From Portunus trituberculatus (Eukaryota; Arthropoda; Malacostraca; Decapoda; Portunidae): a DNA stretch of 64,000 bases. Below, in pieces: positions 36,529 to 47,950 of the stretch. Each line of letters starts with the position of its first letter. Position 1 is the stretch's first letter. Below the pieces are notes generated by a model. It worked only from the letters and a program-made list of their open reading frames with translations, did no database searches and was not told the origin of the DNA. The stretch lies in NCBI RefSeq assembly GCF_017591435.1, contig NC_059259.1, positions 2,508,695 through 2,572,694 of the forward strand. The letters run 5' to 3'. The translations under genes and the position numbers were made by a program.

Positions 36529-36880
36529 CTTCATGTAGTCATCCTTTAGTTACGTAGATCGTAGATAGCTTGACAGGTCTCTAGTATTATGACGCTAAGG
36601 GATGTTCTTGATATTCTGGTGTGGTAGTGTAACCTAGTGAATGAACAGCCTGTAGCCAGAAACAGAAGTGTTGCTTCAAGTCTGCCTCCTGCTGAAACAC
36701 TTTCCCGCATTGTTGTGTCCTGTCTTTTAAAAAAAAAGTCACAGGCAGCCTCGAATAATTTTTCAAAGTTCCATCGCCTTCTATTGCTAGTGCTCTGAAT
36801 ATCTGCTGAAAGCTGCCTAAAGTTTGTCTCCGAAGAAGCCATTGTCTCGCCCATATTCTCCTATTTTTTTTCTTCTCGAT
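36529..36880 (-). pseudogene. PIF/Harbinger (HARBI1-like) transposase N-terminal exon, frameshifted
   Basis: The minus strand encodes RRIWARQWLLRRQTLGSF, then LKNYSRLPVTFF and, after a frame change near 36725, SAGGRLEATLLFLATGCSF and ISRTSLSVIILETCQAIYD. This is the N-terminal half of PIF/Harbinger nucleases. A second one-base shift near 36555 restores KDDYMK, followed by GTAAAT (36523-36528 on the minus strand), a plausible splice donor. The catalytic DDE exon is not seen to the left. It is a decayed fragment. Confidence 0.65.
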
Positions 36881-37072
36881 AGCACAAGCCAGCAGATTGC
36901 ACAAGCCAGCACAATAGCCCAAAGAGCAGTTGTGTGTGGGCGTGGCATTGTCTCGGGTGAGTGGTAAGCGGATGTCAGGTGTCACCCATCCCACACTGGC
37001 CGGCCGTGGCACGCATCGGGACAATGAGTCGTCGTGTGACCGCATGATGGGGCAAAGGCGCGCAAATTTGAA

Positions 37073-37535
37073 TTACCCGCCCAGCTCACACACATTGCAC
37101 ACATTTAAACCAAAATATCTTTTGCCACAGGAGATGCAGTTAATGACAGCAGATGCTTCTTCTTGCTCTTCTACACCTGTCTCTTCCTCCTCTGTGTCTG
37201 TGACCTCATTGACAACACCTAGTGCCTCTGCAAGCTGCTCCTCCGTCTGCATACCGTCCAGGACTTCCTCTGGTACAGAATTTGCGTCAACACCAAGACG
37301 AGCCTTCTGTCCATACATGGCCTCATATGGTGTCCTTCCAATTCCGGAGTGAAAGCGGGTATTTTCTTCCACTGGACAAAGCGCAGTCCCTGTGACCATT
37401 GTGTAGAGTTGTTGTCCTTCATCCAACATGCGAGAATGGCTTCAATATCCCTGTTGGCACGTTCCACCGAGCCCTGCGATTGGGAATGTCGTGGTTTGCC
37501 ATGAACCATCTTGCACTCAGAACTTCCTTGACATG
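37073..37535 (-). pseudogene. Integrase exon 2 (SCAND3/KRBA2-type DDE integrase), frameshifted
   Basis: Contains KMVHGKPRHSQSQGSVERA followed by NRDIEAILACWMKDNNST, with the catalytic E in SVERANRDIE. Then, in another frame, NTRFHSGIGRTPYEAMYG and PEEVLDGMQTEEQLAEAL, and a C-terminal CISCGKRYFGLNVCNVCE cysteine motif. Frame changes lie near 37520 and 37380. The upstream border TTTTCAG|CATG (exon from 37535) is a good acceptor. Genes of this type derive from retrovirus-like or Ginger-type integrases. Whether this was a transposon or a host gene cannot be told here. Confidence 0.72.
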
Positions 37536-37736
<201 letters not shown>

Positions 37737-37943
37737 CTTATTTGAGAATTCTCTTCCATTGTCAGACTGCAGGATATGGGGGGCTCCTTTGTTACAGAAT
37801 ATATCAACGAGGTGGAAAGCAACCTCTTCAGCAGTTTTCGTCTGTAGAGCCCGAAGACACACCATCTTCGTCAAGTGATCCTGGTAGTTTAGAATGAAAC
37901 GATGTTTTCCATCTGGCTGGCTCTGCATATCGATCAAGTCGAC
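37737..37943 (-). pseudogene. Integrase exon 1: catalytic core start
   Basis: Encodes VDLIDMQSQPDGKHRFIL, YQDHLTKMVCLRALQTKTAEE and HILQSDNGREFSN, i.e. the first two catalytic aspartates of the integrase core (D in the VDLID region and D in QSDNG). The acceptor TTTGTAG|GTCGAC is at 37944-37945. The exon is open throughout. Further upstream exons were not recognised before the CR1-like copy at 38109. Confidence 0.75.
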
Positions 37944-38108
37944 CTACAAATAGACAGAACATCAAAAGATTATGTAATATTGCTAAATAATAATAATATA
38001 TTTGCAATCGTGAACAAAATCAAGGGTATTAAAGACTCCCCTCTGACAACAAGCCATGGCAATAATGAAATTACTATCAACGGGCACATATACACACACA
38101 CACACACA

Positions 38109-40810
38109 GAGAGAGAGTGGGTAAAGGAGGAGGAGGAGTCATGATGATGTTAAGGAAGGAGATAGTGGTAAATCAAGTGGAGTTTGGGGAAGGAAAATCA
38201 GAAATACTGTATGTTAAGATGCATATTAACAAAAAGGAGTTAACAATCATTGGAACATATGTGCCACCAAAAACAAACTCATGGACTAACCAAGAATATA
38301 GAGACATGATAGATGACACAATAAGGAGTCTTACAAGAATCATTAAGGAAAGGAGAAAAGTGATATTGGTAGGAGATTTCAACTGGGTAGACTGGGAAAA
38401 TTATGAAAGTGGTATGGGGGAAGATGCCTGGGGAGATAGATTCCTGAACCTAATGATAGATAATTTGATGGTCCAAAGAGTAAAGGAAAACACAAGATTC
38501 AGAGGAAACGATGAGCCGGCAAGATTAGACCTAGTTTTACAAGGGATATACCAATTAACGATGATATAAGATACAAGTGCCCATTGGGAAAGAGTGACCA
38601 TGTAATATTAGAGATGGATATAGAAGAAGGAAAGGAAGATAGAGATGAATCATACAAAGGAGACCGATTAAATTACAGAAAGGCTGATATTGAGAATCTC
38701 AAGAACTATTTTAAAAACGTAAACTGGGAGGAGATGGAAAACTCATTAACGGTTCAAGAGAAATATAACTTATTTTTGGAAATATACAAAACTGGGGTCA
38801 GGGAATATGTTCCGAAATATAGACCTAAAGAAGAAGGAAAGAAAGATTGGTTTAATGCAAGATGTGCTAGGGCAAAGGAGAAACGAGATGGAGCATGGAA
38901 AAGGTGGAGAAGAAACAAATCCAGAAAATAAGGAAAACTTCAAAACAGCAAGAAATGAATATGCTAAGGTGAGAAAGGAAGAAGAAAAGAACTATGAAAA
39001 GGACATTGTCGAAAAATGTAAAGAACAACCAAAATTGTTCTACAGATTCATAAATGGAAAAATAAGACAAAAAGAAACAATAGAAAGGTTAAAAGGAGAA
39101 AACGGAATGGTGGAAGACCCAAAAGTATGGCAGAACTGTTAAATAGTAAATTTCATGAGGTCTTTACTAAGGAATCCAAATTTGAAAGACCACAGGGTAA
39201 TAGAGAGACTGTCTATATGAAAGAGATTAAAGTAACCAAGCTTGAAATAAAAAGTTGATGACGGAATTGGATGAGGAAAAGGCAATGGGACCGGATGAAG
39301 TCTCAGGCAGAATACTGAAAGAATGTAGGAAGAACTAGCAAGTCCAATATACAACATCATAAAATGCTCAATAGAAAATGGAACAGTGCCAGTGGAGTGG
39401 AAAAGAGCTGAGGTGGTTCCCATATATAAGAGCGGAAGGAAGGAAGAACCTTTAAATTACAGACCGGTATCACTAACTAGTGTAATATGCAAGATGTGTG
39501 AAAAAGTAATAAAGAAGCAATGGATCGAGTTTCTTGAAGACAACAAAATATTATCAAATAGCCAATTTGGTTTTAGAAAAGGTCGGTCATGTGTGACAAA
39601 TTTATTGAGTTTCTACTCTAGAATAGTTGATAAAGTACAAGAGAGAGGGATGGGTTGACTGTATTTATTTAGATCTAAAAAAGGCTTTTGATAAAGTGCC
39701 ACATGAAAGATTACTATGGAAGTTAGAGGAGAAGGGTGGCTTAAAAGGAAGCACATTGAGATGGATGAAGAATTACTTAAGGGGGAGAGAAATAAGGACG
39801 ATAGTTAAAGATATGAAGTCCAAGTGGAGAACAGTAGACAGCGGAGTGCCACAGGGGTCAGTATTGGCACCAATACTTTTCTCGTATATATAAATGACAT
39901 GCCAGAGGAGTGAACAGCTACATAAATCTGTTTGCGGACGATGCGAAACTGTGCAGAGTCATTAAACAAAAAGAGGATTGTGAAATACTACAGGAAGACT
40001 TAAACAAGATCTGGAAATGGAGCAAAAAATGGGAGATGGAATTCAATGTGGACAAAAGCCATGTCATGGAAATGGGAAAAAGTGAAAGACGACCAGTGGG
40101 AATCTATAAGATGGGAGATGGAGTAGAACTAGAAAAAGTAAAAAGGAAAAGGACTTGGGAGTGACAATGGAAGAAAATAATCAACCGGTTAGCCATATTG
40201 ATAGAATTTTCAGAGAGACGTATAATTTGCTAAGGAATATTGGAGTAGCATTTCACTATATGGACAAGGAAATGATGAAGAAATTGATAAGTACTAAAAT
40301 AAGACCTAGATTGGAATATGCAGGAGTTGTGTGGACTCCCATACAAAGAAACACATAAGAAAATTAGAGAGACTACAAAAATGGCTACAAGAATGGTTCC
40401 AGAATTTAAAGGGATGGCATATGAGGAGAGACTAAAGGCAATGGATCTACCAACCTTGGAGCAGAGAAGAGAGAGAGGTTCTGATACAAGTTTATAAATT
40501 GATTAACGGAATGGATGAAGTGGATAATGAGAAACTGATCCTGAGAGAAGAATATGACTTTAGAAGCACAAGATCGCATAGTAAGAAACTAAGGAAGAGA
40601 CGATGTCTGAGAGATGTTAAAAAATTTAGTTTCCCGCAAAGATGTGTTGAGACTTGGAACAGTTTGAGTGAGGAAGGGGTATCAGCAAAGAGTGTACATA
40701 GTTTTAAAGAAAAATTGGATAAGTGTAGATATGGAGACGGGACCACACGAGCATAAAGCCCAGGCCCTGTAAAACTACAACTATAGGTAAATACACACAC
40801 ACACACACAC
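38109..40810 (+). mobile_element. CR1-like retrotransposon copy A, 5'-truncated
   Basis: Lies between an (AC)n tract (about 38091-38108) and a 3' end reading CCAGGCCCTGTAAAACTAC, then CAACTATAGGTAAAT, then (AC)n at 40793-40810. It begins inside the endonuclease (RVGKGGGGVMMM). The 3'UTR is very short, and the terminal repeat unit ACAACTAGGTAAAT is shared with the copies at 45449-63990. Confidence 0.9.
38117..40756 (+). pseudogene. CR1-like ORF2 of copy A: endonuclease and RT (frameshifted)
   Basis: Endonuclease at 38117-38569 with IIGTYVPPKTNSW, VILVGDFNWVDWENY and PARLDLVLQG; SDHVILEMDI follows in another frame at 38590. A connector rich in Lys/Glu runs to about 39250. RT blocks: NYRPVSLTSVICKMCEKVI, FGFRKGRSCVTNLLSFY, YLDLKKAFDKVPHERLLWK, SGVPQGSVLAPILF and NLFADDAKLC (39386-40164). 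The C-terminal LEQRRER and GDGTTRA end at 40756. There are at least eight frame changes. There is no RNase H, as expected for CR1-type proteins. The endonuclease has lost its first motifs through truncation. Confidence 0.9.
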
Positions 40811-41500
40811 TGTGTAGCCTGGCGATAGACACACTTGAGGGTGAGGGCTTGTCCGTTCCCGCGCATTGTCCGTTTTGTCTGCGAGACCCTTTAACACCTA
40901 CTTTCCCTCTTTCAGTAGTTTATTCTTTAAAATTGAAAAAGAAAAAAAAAATCTATATTAATCCGTCTTAATCTACACTCAGTGTTGAAATAAGAGTTCA
41001 TTATTATTGAAGAAGTGTACAGTAATAAAAAAATTGTCGTCAAGAATTAATTCAATCAAATTAAAACTTTGTTTGGTGTAATGGCCGATTCCCATGTGGT
41101 TCAGCGGCGTCTTTCGTAAACATTCAATGAATGCCTGAAGGACATTGCTGAGGTGACAAAGGAGGAGAGGAACACGAGGGATAGTCAAAGTCTGAGTAAA
41201 CAACCTCTACACTATTGCACCTCTCCATAGATCACCTTTCTTTAATGTTGCTCCACCTACTTACCCTGCCTCTGTCTTTCTTTCACTCCTTCTTGGTGTC
41301 TTTCCAAAATTACTCCCCAAATTCTCCTAACTTTTGTACCACATCACCATCGAGCTTAAAATTAAGAATTGTTCTCTGTAGACAAATACAACACTGCCAA
41401 GTGTGATACCTCACACTTGGAGTATTGCCCTGCTAAAATCTTACATATGGCCGCCCTAGCAGCCAATCTAAAGCAATCTGCAACCTAGACAAGTGTTTCT

Positions 41501-41542
<42 letters not shown>

Positions 41543-41735
41543 CAGGCGTTTCATTTACATTGCTATGCTTTCTTCCCCTCACAAGAACAAAAGCTTGTCC
41601 ATTCACTTCATACTTAATTACCCTCTGTCAAAAGAATTGGAGACCTTCAAAGACTGGTAAATGAAGACGAAAATTTATTAAGAATTTGAGCTTGCATCTG
41701 TCTGTCGTCTGCACCGTGCACATTTGTCAACCACT

Positions 41736-41781
<46 letters not shown>

Positions 41782-42156
41782 ATAACCAGCATTTCACTTT
41801 GGCAGGCCTGGCTACAACCAGCCCTGGACCACAGATCACCATGAATGTCTCTCACGTGACCCACACAGGCAAGCAGTCACCACTCTCCAACTTATGACAA
41901 GTTTTGTAAATCACAGACGAACAAAACAAGTTACAATGGTATCTAGCATGCCTTTTTTGGCTTATCATATGTGTCTCCGTCCACGTGGCCACTCAAGAAC
42001 TAAGGATTCTTCAAGGAAAAAAGAAAACTGTCATATTGCCCCCTGCCCACAAAAAAAAAAAAGTTATGATAGGTTAGTCCAGTCTAGTATTGAGCAAAAC
42101 TCTGTTACTGCGAGGTCCATTATCGCAAGGCATCACTGTATAAATAAATATACATA
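40811..42156. other. Non-coding stretch with GA and CT microsatellites
   Basis: (GA)n at 41503-41540 and (TC)n at 41738-41777. At 42105-42138 GCGAGGTCCATTATCGCAAG then GCATCACTG followed by TA resembles the end of a pogo/Tigger-type element, but its partner end was not found. The ORFs here (for example 41215-41406 and 41894-42205) show no family motifs. Confidence 0.6.
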
Positions 42157-42366
42157 CAGTAAACTCTCGATAAATGCGAGTCTGAATAACGCGATTCTGA
42201 TTTAACTCGACTAAATATTTAAGGAGTTATATCAAATATCGGAATCTATTCCATTTAACAAGAGTTAACTCACACTGCTTCTGGCTGCTCTATTAATCAT
42301 AGAAGTGTCTGTTGACGATCCTGTACACATTATTTATAGAATTAATTAAGTTTTAATTAAGTAGGC

Positions 42367-42432
<66 letters not shown>

Positions 42433-42910
42433 GGACACAGAAGCTTGTTTACATTGTTCTCCCTGGGGTTAAAACATGGGTGGAGGAGTTAGGGGGAGAT
42501 GGGAGAAGTTTGTTTTGCCTTCTCAGTTACGTACACATGTATACTCTATCAATGCATAAAAAATGTATATAAAAAAAGTTCTATTTAGTGTTCTTACCTT
42601 GGAGAGAGACGTTTGCGGGTAACGGAGGCATGAGGTGGAGGAGGGGGGAATGAGGAAGGGATACAGGCACCATTCACACATGAATATTATACGGAAACTA
42701 AAACTCCACTTTCTTTAGATGAAAAAAAAAAAGTAAATACTGTGACAGTGATGAAAGAACAATCACAGTGCTCGAGATCCACGGAAATATGTAGATACTA
42801 GCTCAGCTGAGGCTGATGCGCCACTTAGCACAACTCGTGTCTCAGAATACCGTTCTAATGTCATAAGAAAAAGATGGATCAAAGCATGGCTCGTATCTCA
42901 AGGCATTACT

Positions 42911-42911
<1 letters not shown>
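42157..42911. mobile_element. Candidate non-autonomous pogo/Tigger-like element
   Basis: Left end TA|CAGTAAACTCTCGATAAATG. Right end ...CGTATCTCAAGGCATTACTG|TA, whose complement begins CAGTAATGCCTTGAGATACG. Both start CAGTAA next to a TA dinucleotide, as in Tc1/mariner-pogo insertions, but the ends match only moderately, so they may belong to two different elements. The interior is non-coding, with (GA)29 at 42370-42428. Confidence 0.35.
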
Positions 42912-42977
<66 letters not shown>

Positions 42978-43017
42978 TACAATAACTATATTACTATTAT
43001 GGGCAATAAAACAAGAG

Positions 43018-43090
<73 letters not shown>

Positions 43091-43200
43091 AAGATAATAT
43101 ATAATGGACAACAATAATAAATTCAATAATAACAATAATAATAATAATTATAATAATAATAATAATAATAACAACAATAATAATTATTATCATTATTATT
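42911..43200. repeat. Compound (TAA)n / (TA)n / (AAT)n microsatellite
   Basis: TAA units 42911-42975, pure TA 43018-43086, then AAT-rich sequence with AAC interruptions to about 43200. It directly follows the right end of the candidate pogo-like element. Confidence 0.95.
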
Positions 43201-43463
43201 ATCATTGTGAAATAAACAGTAGGTACAGTCTTTCATTCGTTGACTAGTTTGTGCCAAAGAAGGCTTCACAAATGCCAGTCATTAGAACAAGAGGAAAAGG
43301 CATTAACCAGTAATCAGCTCCTTATTGTTCTTTTTTTTTTCTGCTTATTTAAGTTTATATATTAAAACAAAAATTCACAAGTCATTATCATATAATGAAA
43401 AAAAAAAAAAAAAAAAAAAAAGGTGAGCTAATGAATGGTTCTATTTTTCTCATTTACTTAATA

Positions 43464-44333
43464 TTAGGCTATGTTCACACCAAGCAGGTCCAATCGATCC
43501 AGTTCATGGTGATCAGTCACCTCAAGTCACTTTAAAGCGGCAATGTTTCCACTAAGTCAAATTATCAGAATCTAGAACTGTGAATTGATGAGAATGGATA
43601 TAGTCATTCCCACTAGAATAGTAGGGTTGTTGTGGCTGAGGTGGCACAGGTGTAGGCATCAAAGATTATGGGTGCATGAAACTAGGCCTACCAATTTGGG
43701 AGCCATGTATGTTTATTTCCAGTTTTGTTATATATAATTAAATTGTCATATACCACTGGAAATGAATGAAGGTAGGTAGAGACTGCAAAGAAAGTGTTAG
43801 GGAGGTTATAATACAAATACTGTTCTATTATGTGAGCATTATTAGTTTGTCATATCATTAGATTATTGTTAGTTGTATATATTAGTAAAAGGTTATTGTT
43901 GTTAGTGGTATCTTATCTCCTGTGTCATGACCATTGCTTCTGCTGATCAGAATGTATAATATTGTAATGAATAAAAACTTACAACTCACCTGTGCATTTA
44001 ATTTCAGTACCAAAAACAACAATGCACCCTGATCTTAGTGAATAGGATCACAAAGATTATATACTATAGATCATTGCTCTTTAACTAAATTGATCATGAT
44101 GTCCAGCATCATTGTTTTCACACTCCTTGGAATCACTGTGACTGATAAAAAAAATAGGACTGCGTTAAGCACTGACTTACAATCAACATGATTCTCCATG
44201 AGTTGATTCAATTTGATTTGTTTGAGTAGTTTGTTCAGTAGGAATTAACATGGCAAATCAACACAAATTATGAATTATGAAGATTCTCCAAGAATTCATT
44301 AAATTTGATTTTCATAGTATGAACACAGCCTAA
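43464..44333. mobile_element. Candidate non-autonomous DNA transposon (870 bp)
   Basis: Terminal inverted repeats TTAGGCTATGTTCACAC (43464-43480) and, at 44317-44333, the complement TTAGGCTGTGTTCATAC: 15 of 17 identical. There is no coding capacity. A second internal inverted pair, GTGATCAGTCAC near 43508 and GTGACTGATAA near 44137, suggests a longer imperfect terminal structure. The flanks contain TTAATA on both sides but out of register, so the target duplication and superfamily (PIF/Harbinger is one option) are open. An A24 run lies just upstream (43398-43421). Confidence 0.5.
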
Positions 44334-45027
44334 GTTTAATATTATTATGAAGAGGCATAACCAGTTAAAGTGTATACAGTATGGTGTTGGGCCTTATTGT
44401 GAATATACATGGTTAGTTATGAAATACCTAAGATTCTGAGGTGTAGTAAAATTTTCCATAAGACTATGTCTTTCCACCAAGAGCCAACAGGGCTATACTG
44501 AATTAAGTTTTATTTGGTGCTTGTGGTGTTGCCTGTACCTGTCCTCAATTGCTATTATATCCACAATGAACAGACATATGACAACCTCCTCTCACTTGTG
44601 CTATAATATTTTTGTCTTGGTTACTCCAAAATTATAATTTATTTTTATTTTTTTAATAGCATCACTGTATCTCTTTCAGCACACTTTGCAAGCCAAATAG
44701 GTTCTGGAGGTAGGTGAGAGCAGTGATGGAACCTATATCTGCTTTATCCACACATCTTTCCAAATGAAGAACAAAGAGTAAAAGAAACATCTTATTAGCT
44801 CACCTTCATTTAATATCCTGCTATCTGGTAAGGACAGCATATAAAATGACATATGGCAGTTCACTTGCTGAGACAAATTATGTAGAAAAGAGAAAATTCT
44901 GGGGACAAAATCTAATCCCAAATAAGAATTATGTTGGAAACTAAATGGGGTACTTAAAGCTTACACTAATAAATCTGACCATGTCAAATTTGAAACTTCA
45001 CTGTTTAAGGATAACATAAGAAATTCT
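44334..45027. other. Non-coding stretch, possible 3'UTR or downstream region of the exon at 45028
   Basis: AT-rich, no convincing ORF or repeat. On the minus strand it lies downstream of the stop codon of the exon at 45028-45228 and may include its 3'UTR. I did not find an unambiguous AATAAA close to that stop. Confidence 0.5.
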
Positions 45028-45228
45028 CTATTGTTTAAGGTCAAATATTTCAATTAGCAACGGCTCCACTTGTTTAGGATTCACTTCCAGGAAGAGCCTG
45101 ACATGCTCCTCACTCAGGCGGTGTAAGTGGGCCAGGCGGTGCAGCAGCTGGTGATACACAGCCCGGCCTGCACATGGGTTGTAGCGAGCAGCAAGGTACC
45201 GGCGTGTCAAGTACAAGTATGAACACTG
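45028..45228 (-). CDS. Terminal coding exon of an unrecognised host-like gene
   Basis: The minus strand reads from an acceptor TTTCTCCATGCCTACAG (ending at 45229) into about 66 codons: CSYLYLTRRYLAARYNPCAG, AVYHQLLHRLAHLHRLSEE, HVRLFLEVNPKQVEPLLIEI, FDLKQ and a stop at about 45028-45030. The exon is GC-rich inside AT-rich flanks, with strong codon bias and Leu/Arg/His-rich helical character, unlike the transposon ORFs nearby. I do not recognise the protein. No upstream exon was found before the (CA)n tract and CR1 copies to the right, so the gene may continue beyond the repeats. Confidence 0.5.
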   Translation of the reverse strand, partial: QCSYLYLTRRYLAARYNPCAGRAVYHQLLHRLAHLHRLSEEHVRLFLEVNPKQVEPLLIEIFDLKQ

Positions 45229-45349
45229 TAGGCATGGAGAAAGGAATGAGGGCATTGGTACAGTAGAGTACTACTCAGTTAAAGAATTCCACTATATAAT
45301 ATACAGGGAGTCCTTAGTTTATGATGGTCTTGACTTCTGTCATTTGGGA

Positions 45350-45357
45350 CACACACA

Positions 45358-45448
<91 letters not shown>
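45350..45448. repeat. (AC)n microsatellite, about 100 bp
   Basis: Nearly perfect AC/CA dinucleotides with one CC interruption near 45360. CR1-like copy B begins with no gap at 45449. Confidence 0.97.
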
Positions 45449-45450
<2 letters not shown>

Positions 45451-46795
45451 TTAAATTACAGGCCGGTATCACTAATTAGTGTAATATGCAAGATGTGTGA
45501 AAAAGTAATAAAGAAGCAATGGATCGAGTTTCTTGAAGACAAGAAAATATTATCAAATAGCCAATTTGGTTTTAGAAAAGGTCGGTCATGTGTGACAAAT
45601 TTAATGAGTTTCTACTCTAGAATAGTTGATAAAGTACAAGAGAGAGAGGGATGGGTTGACTGTATTCATTTAGATCTAAAAAAGGCTTTTGATAAAGTGC
45701 CACATGAAAGATTACTATGGAAGTTAGAGGAGAAGGGTGGCTTAAAAGGAAGCACATTGAGATGGATGAAGAATTACTTAAGGGGGAGAGAAATAAGGAC
45801 GATAGTTAAAGATATGAAGTCCAAGTGGAGAACAGTAGACAGCGGAGTGCCACAGGGGTCAGTATTGGCACCAATACTTTTTCTCGTATATATAAATGAC
45901 ATGCCAGAGGAGTGAACAGCTACATAAATCTGTTTATGGACGATGCGAAACTGTGCAGAGTCATTAAACAAAAGAGGATTGTGAAATACTACAGGAAGAC
46001 TTAAACAAGATCTGGAAATGGAGCAAAAATGGGAGATGGAATTCAATGTGGACAAAAGCCATGTCATGGAAATGGGAAAAAGTGAAAGACGACCAGTGGG
46101 AATCTATAAGATGGGAGATGGAGTAGAACTAGAAAAGTAAAAAGGAAAAGGACTTGGGAGTGACAATGGAAGAAAATAATCAACCGGTAAGCCATATTGA
46201 TAGAATTTTCAGAGAGACGTATAATTTGCTAAGGAATATTGGAGTAGCATTTCACTATATGGACAAGGAAATTATGAAGAAATTGATAAGTACTAAAATA
46301 AGACCTAGATTGGAATATGCAGGAGTTGTGTGGACTCCCATAAAAGAAACACATAAGAAAATTAGAGAGACTACAAAAAATGGCTACAAGAATGGTTCCA
46401 GAATTTAAAGGGATGGCATATGAGGAGAGACTAAAGGCAATAGATCTACCAACCTTGGAGCAGAGAAGAGAGAGAGGGGATCTGATACAAGTTTATGAAT
46501 TGATTAATGGAATGGATTAAGTGGATAATGAGAAACTGATCCTGAGAGAAGAATATGACTTTAGAAGTACAAGATCGCATAGTAAGAAACTAAGGAAGGG
46601 ACGATGTCTGAGAGATGTTAAAAAATTTTGTTTCCCGCAAAGATGTGTTGAGACTTGGAACAGTTTGAGTGAGGAAGTGGTATCAGCAAAGAGTGTGGAT
46701 AGTTTTAAAGAAAAATTGGATAAGTGTAGATATGGAGACGGGACCACACGAGCATAAAGCCCAGGCCCTGTAAAACTACAACTAGGTAAATACAC
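45449..46795 (+). mobile_element. CR1-like retrotransposon copy B, 5'-truncated in RT
   Basis: Starts at codons for LNYRPVSL next to the AC tract and ends with CCAGGCCCTGTAAAACTAC, AACTAGGTAAATACAC at about 46795. It is about 96-98 percent identical to copy A by eye across 1.3 kb. Copy C begins directly afterwards. Confidence 0.9.
45454..46757 (+). pseudogene. CR1-like RT and C-terminus of copy B (frameshifted)
   Basis: Fingers/palm frame 45493-45915: FGFRKGRSCVTNLMSFY, HLDLKKAFDKVPHERLLWK, VDSGVPQGSVLAPILFLVY. The active-site region reads LFMDDAKLC: the usual Ala of FADD is Met and the two Asp remain. The thumb (46154-46408) and C-terminal part (46521-46757) end GDGTTRA. There are frame breaks near 45915, 45975, 46135, 46345 and 46515. 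Confidence 0.88.
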
Positions 46796-46935
46796 GAGAC
46801 ACGGTGGAGGAAGGACGCACTGGCGCCGTTCCGACAATCAGCTGATCTTCACTACATACTGGTTGTACAGTTTTTACAGTGGCCTGGGCAGGTAGTGTGG
46901 ACTCATTTTTTTTTCATGCAATCAATTATTAAGGA

Positions 46936-47950
46936 ATGATGAGTGAAAAAGAGATTCCATCAAAATACAGACATGAGACTAGAGAAGGAATGAAAGCTGA
47001 TGATGACTATGCTGGTGAGGGTGAACGTGTATTCGAAGGCTTCTACTAAAGAGAGTGTCAAATATTGAATATAAACTAGATAAATTGATAAAGGAGAATA
47101 TGGAAATGAAAGTGAATGAAGAACAAGATAAAGAGTTTATAAAACTGTGAGAAAGGATAAAAAAAAAAGTGGAAGAAAACGAAGCTAGGATAAGAGCGGA
47201 AAACGAAGAACTAAAAAAGGAAGTAGCTAACTACAAAAAACAGATGGAAGAAGGACTTGGTAAAGCCGAGAAAGAAAAAGAGAAGCTGAAAGATCTAGTA
47301 AACAAGGAAGAGGAAAGAGTACAGAACGTGATTAAAAAAGAAGTACAAGCATGGAGAGTTCAAGATAGGAAAGATAAGGCTGATTTTCAGGAGGTAATTC
47401 AAGAACAACTTAAAGAAAAAGAAGAAAATATGACAAGCAAAATGATAGGAGTCAAGACAAAAGAAAATTTTGTTAGAGAAATTGCAGAAAAAAAGAAGAG
47501 TGTAGTCGTATTTGGAATAAAAGATAAAAATATAAAATAGAGACCAAAAAGAGAAAAAGAAGAAATGAAATCAGTCAAAGACCTACTGAAGAATCTAAAC
47601 AACGAAGATAGGCAGAAATTGGAAGAAGAAATAGAAGAAATAAACAGAATGGGACCATATCAAGAAGGAAAAACGAGACCAATTAAAATACTACTAAAAT
47701 CACAAGCAGCAACAGAAGAAATATTATATAGAACAACAAAACTTAGAGAAACAGAAGGCTGCAAGGATATCTATATAAAGAAAAATAGAAATGAGGAAGA
47801 AAGGAAGAGATACAATGAACTGGCAGCAGCAGTGAGGAAAAGAATAATGAAAGGTCAGAAGAGGAAAAAGGCATTTTTGGAGAATTCTAGGAGACAGGAT
47901 AAGGAAATGGTATATAAACGAGAAGGAAGAGAAAAAGTGGAACAAGTTTA
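46936..47950 (+). pseudogene. CR1-like ORF1 region of copy C: coiled coil and nucleic-acid-binding domain
   Basis: The ATG at 46936 (MMSEKEIPSKYRHETREG) is followed by stops near 47046 and 47147, then a 123-residue Lys/Glu-rich coiled coil (47169-47540: ENEELKKEVANYKKQMEE). KKSVVVFGIKDKN and, in the next frame, GPYQEGKTRPIKILLKSQ and CKDIYIKKNRNEEERKRYNE (47565-47951) resemble the RRM-like part of L1/CR1 ORF1 proteins. The distance to the endonuclease reading is short and the same strand continues, so ORF1 and ORF2 may be one polyprotein in the parent. Confidence 0.75.

Noticed and set aside
42874..43205. ORFs of poly-Asn and poly-Ile across the TAA/TA microsatellite
   Set aside because: Low-complexity artefacts on both strands.
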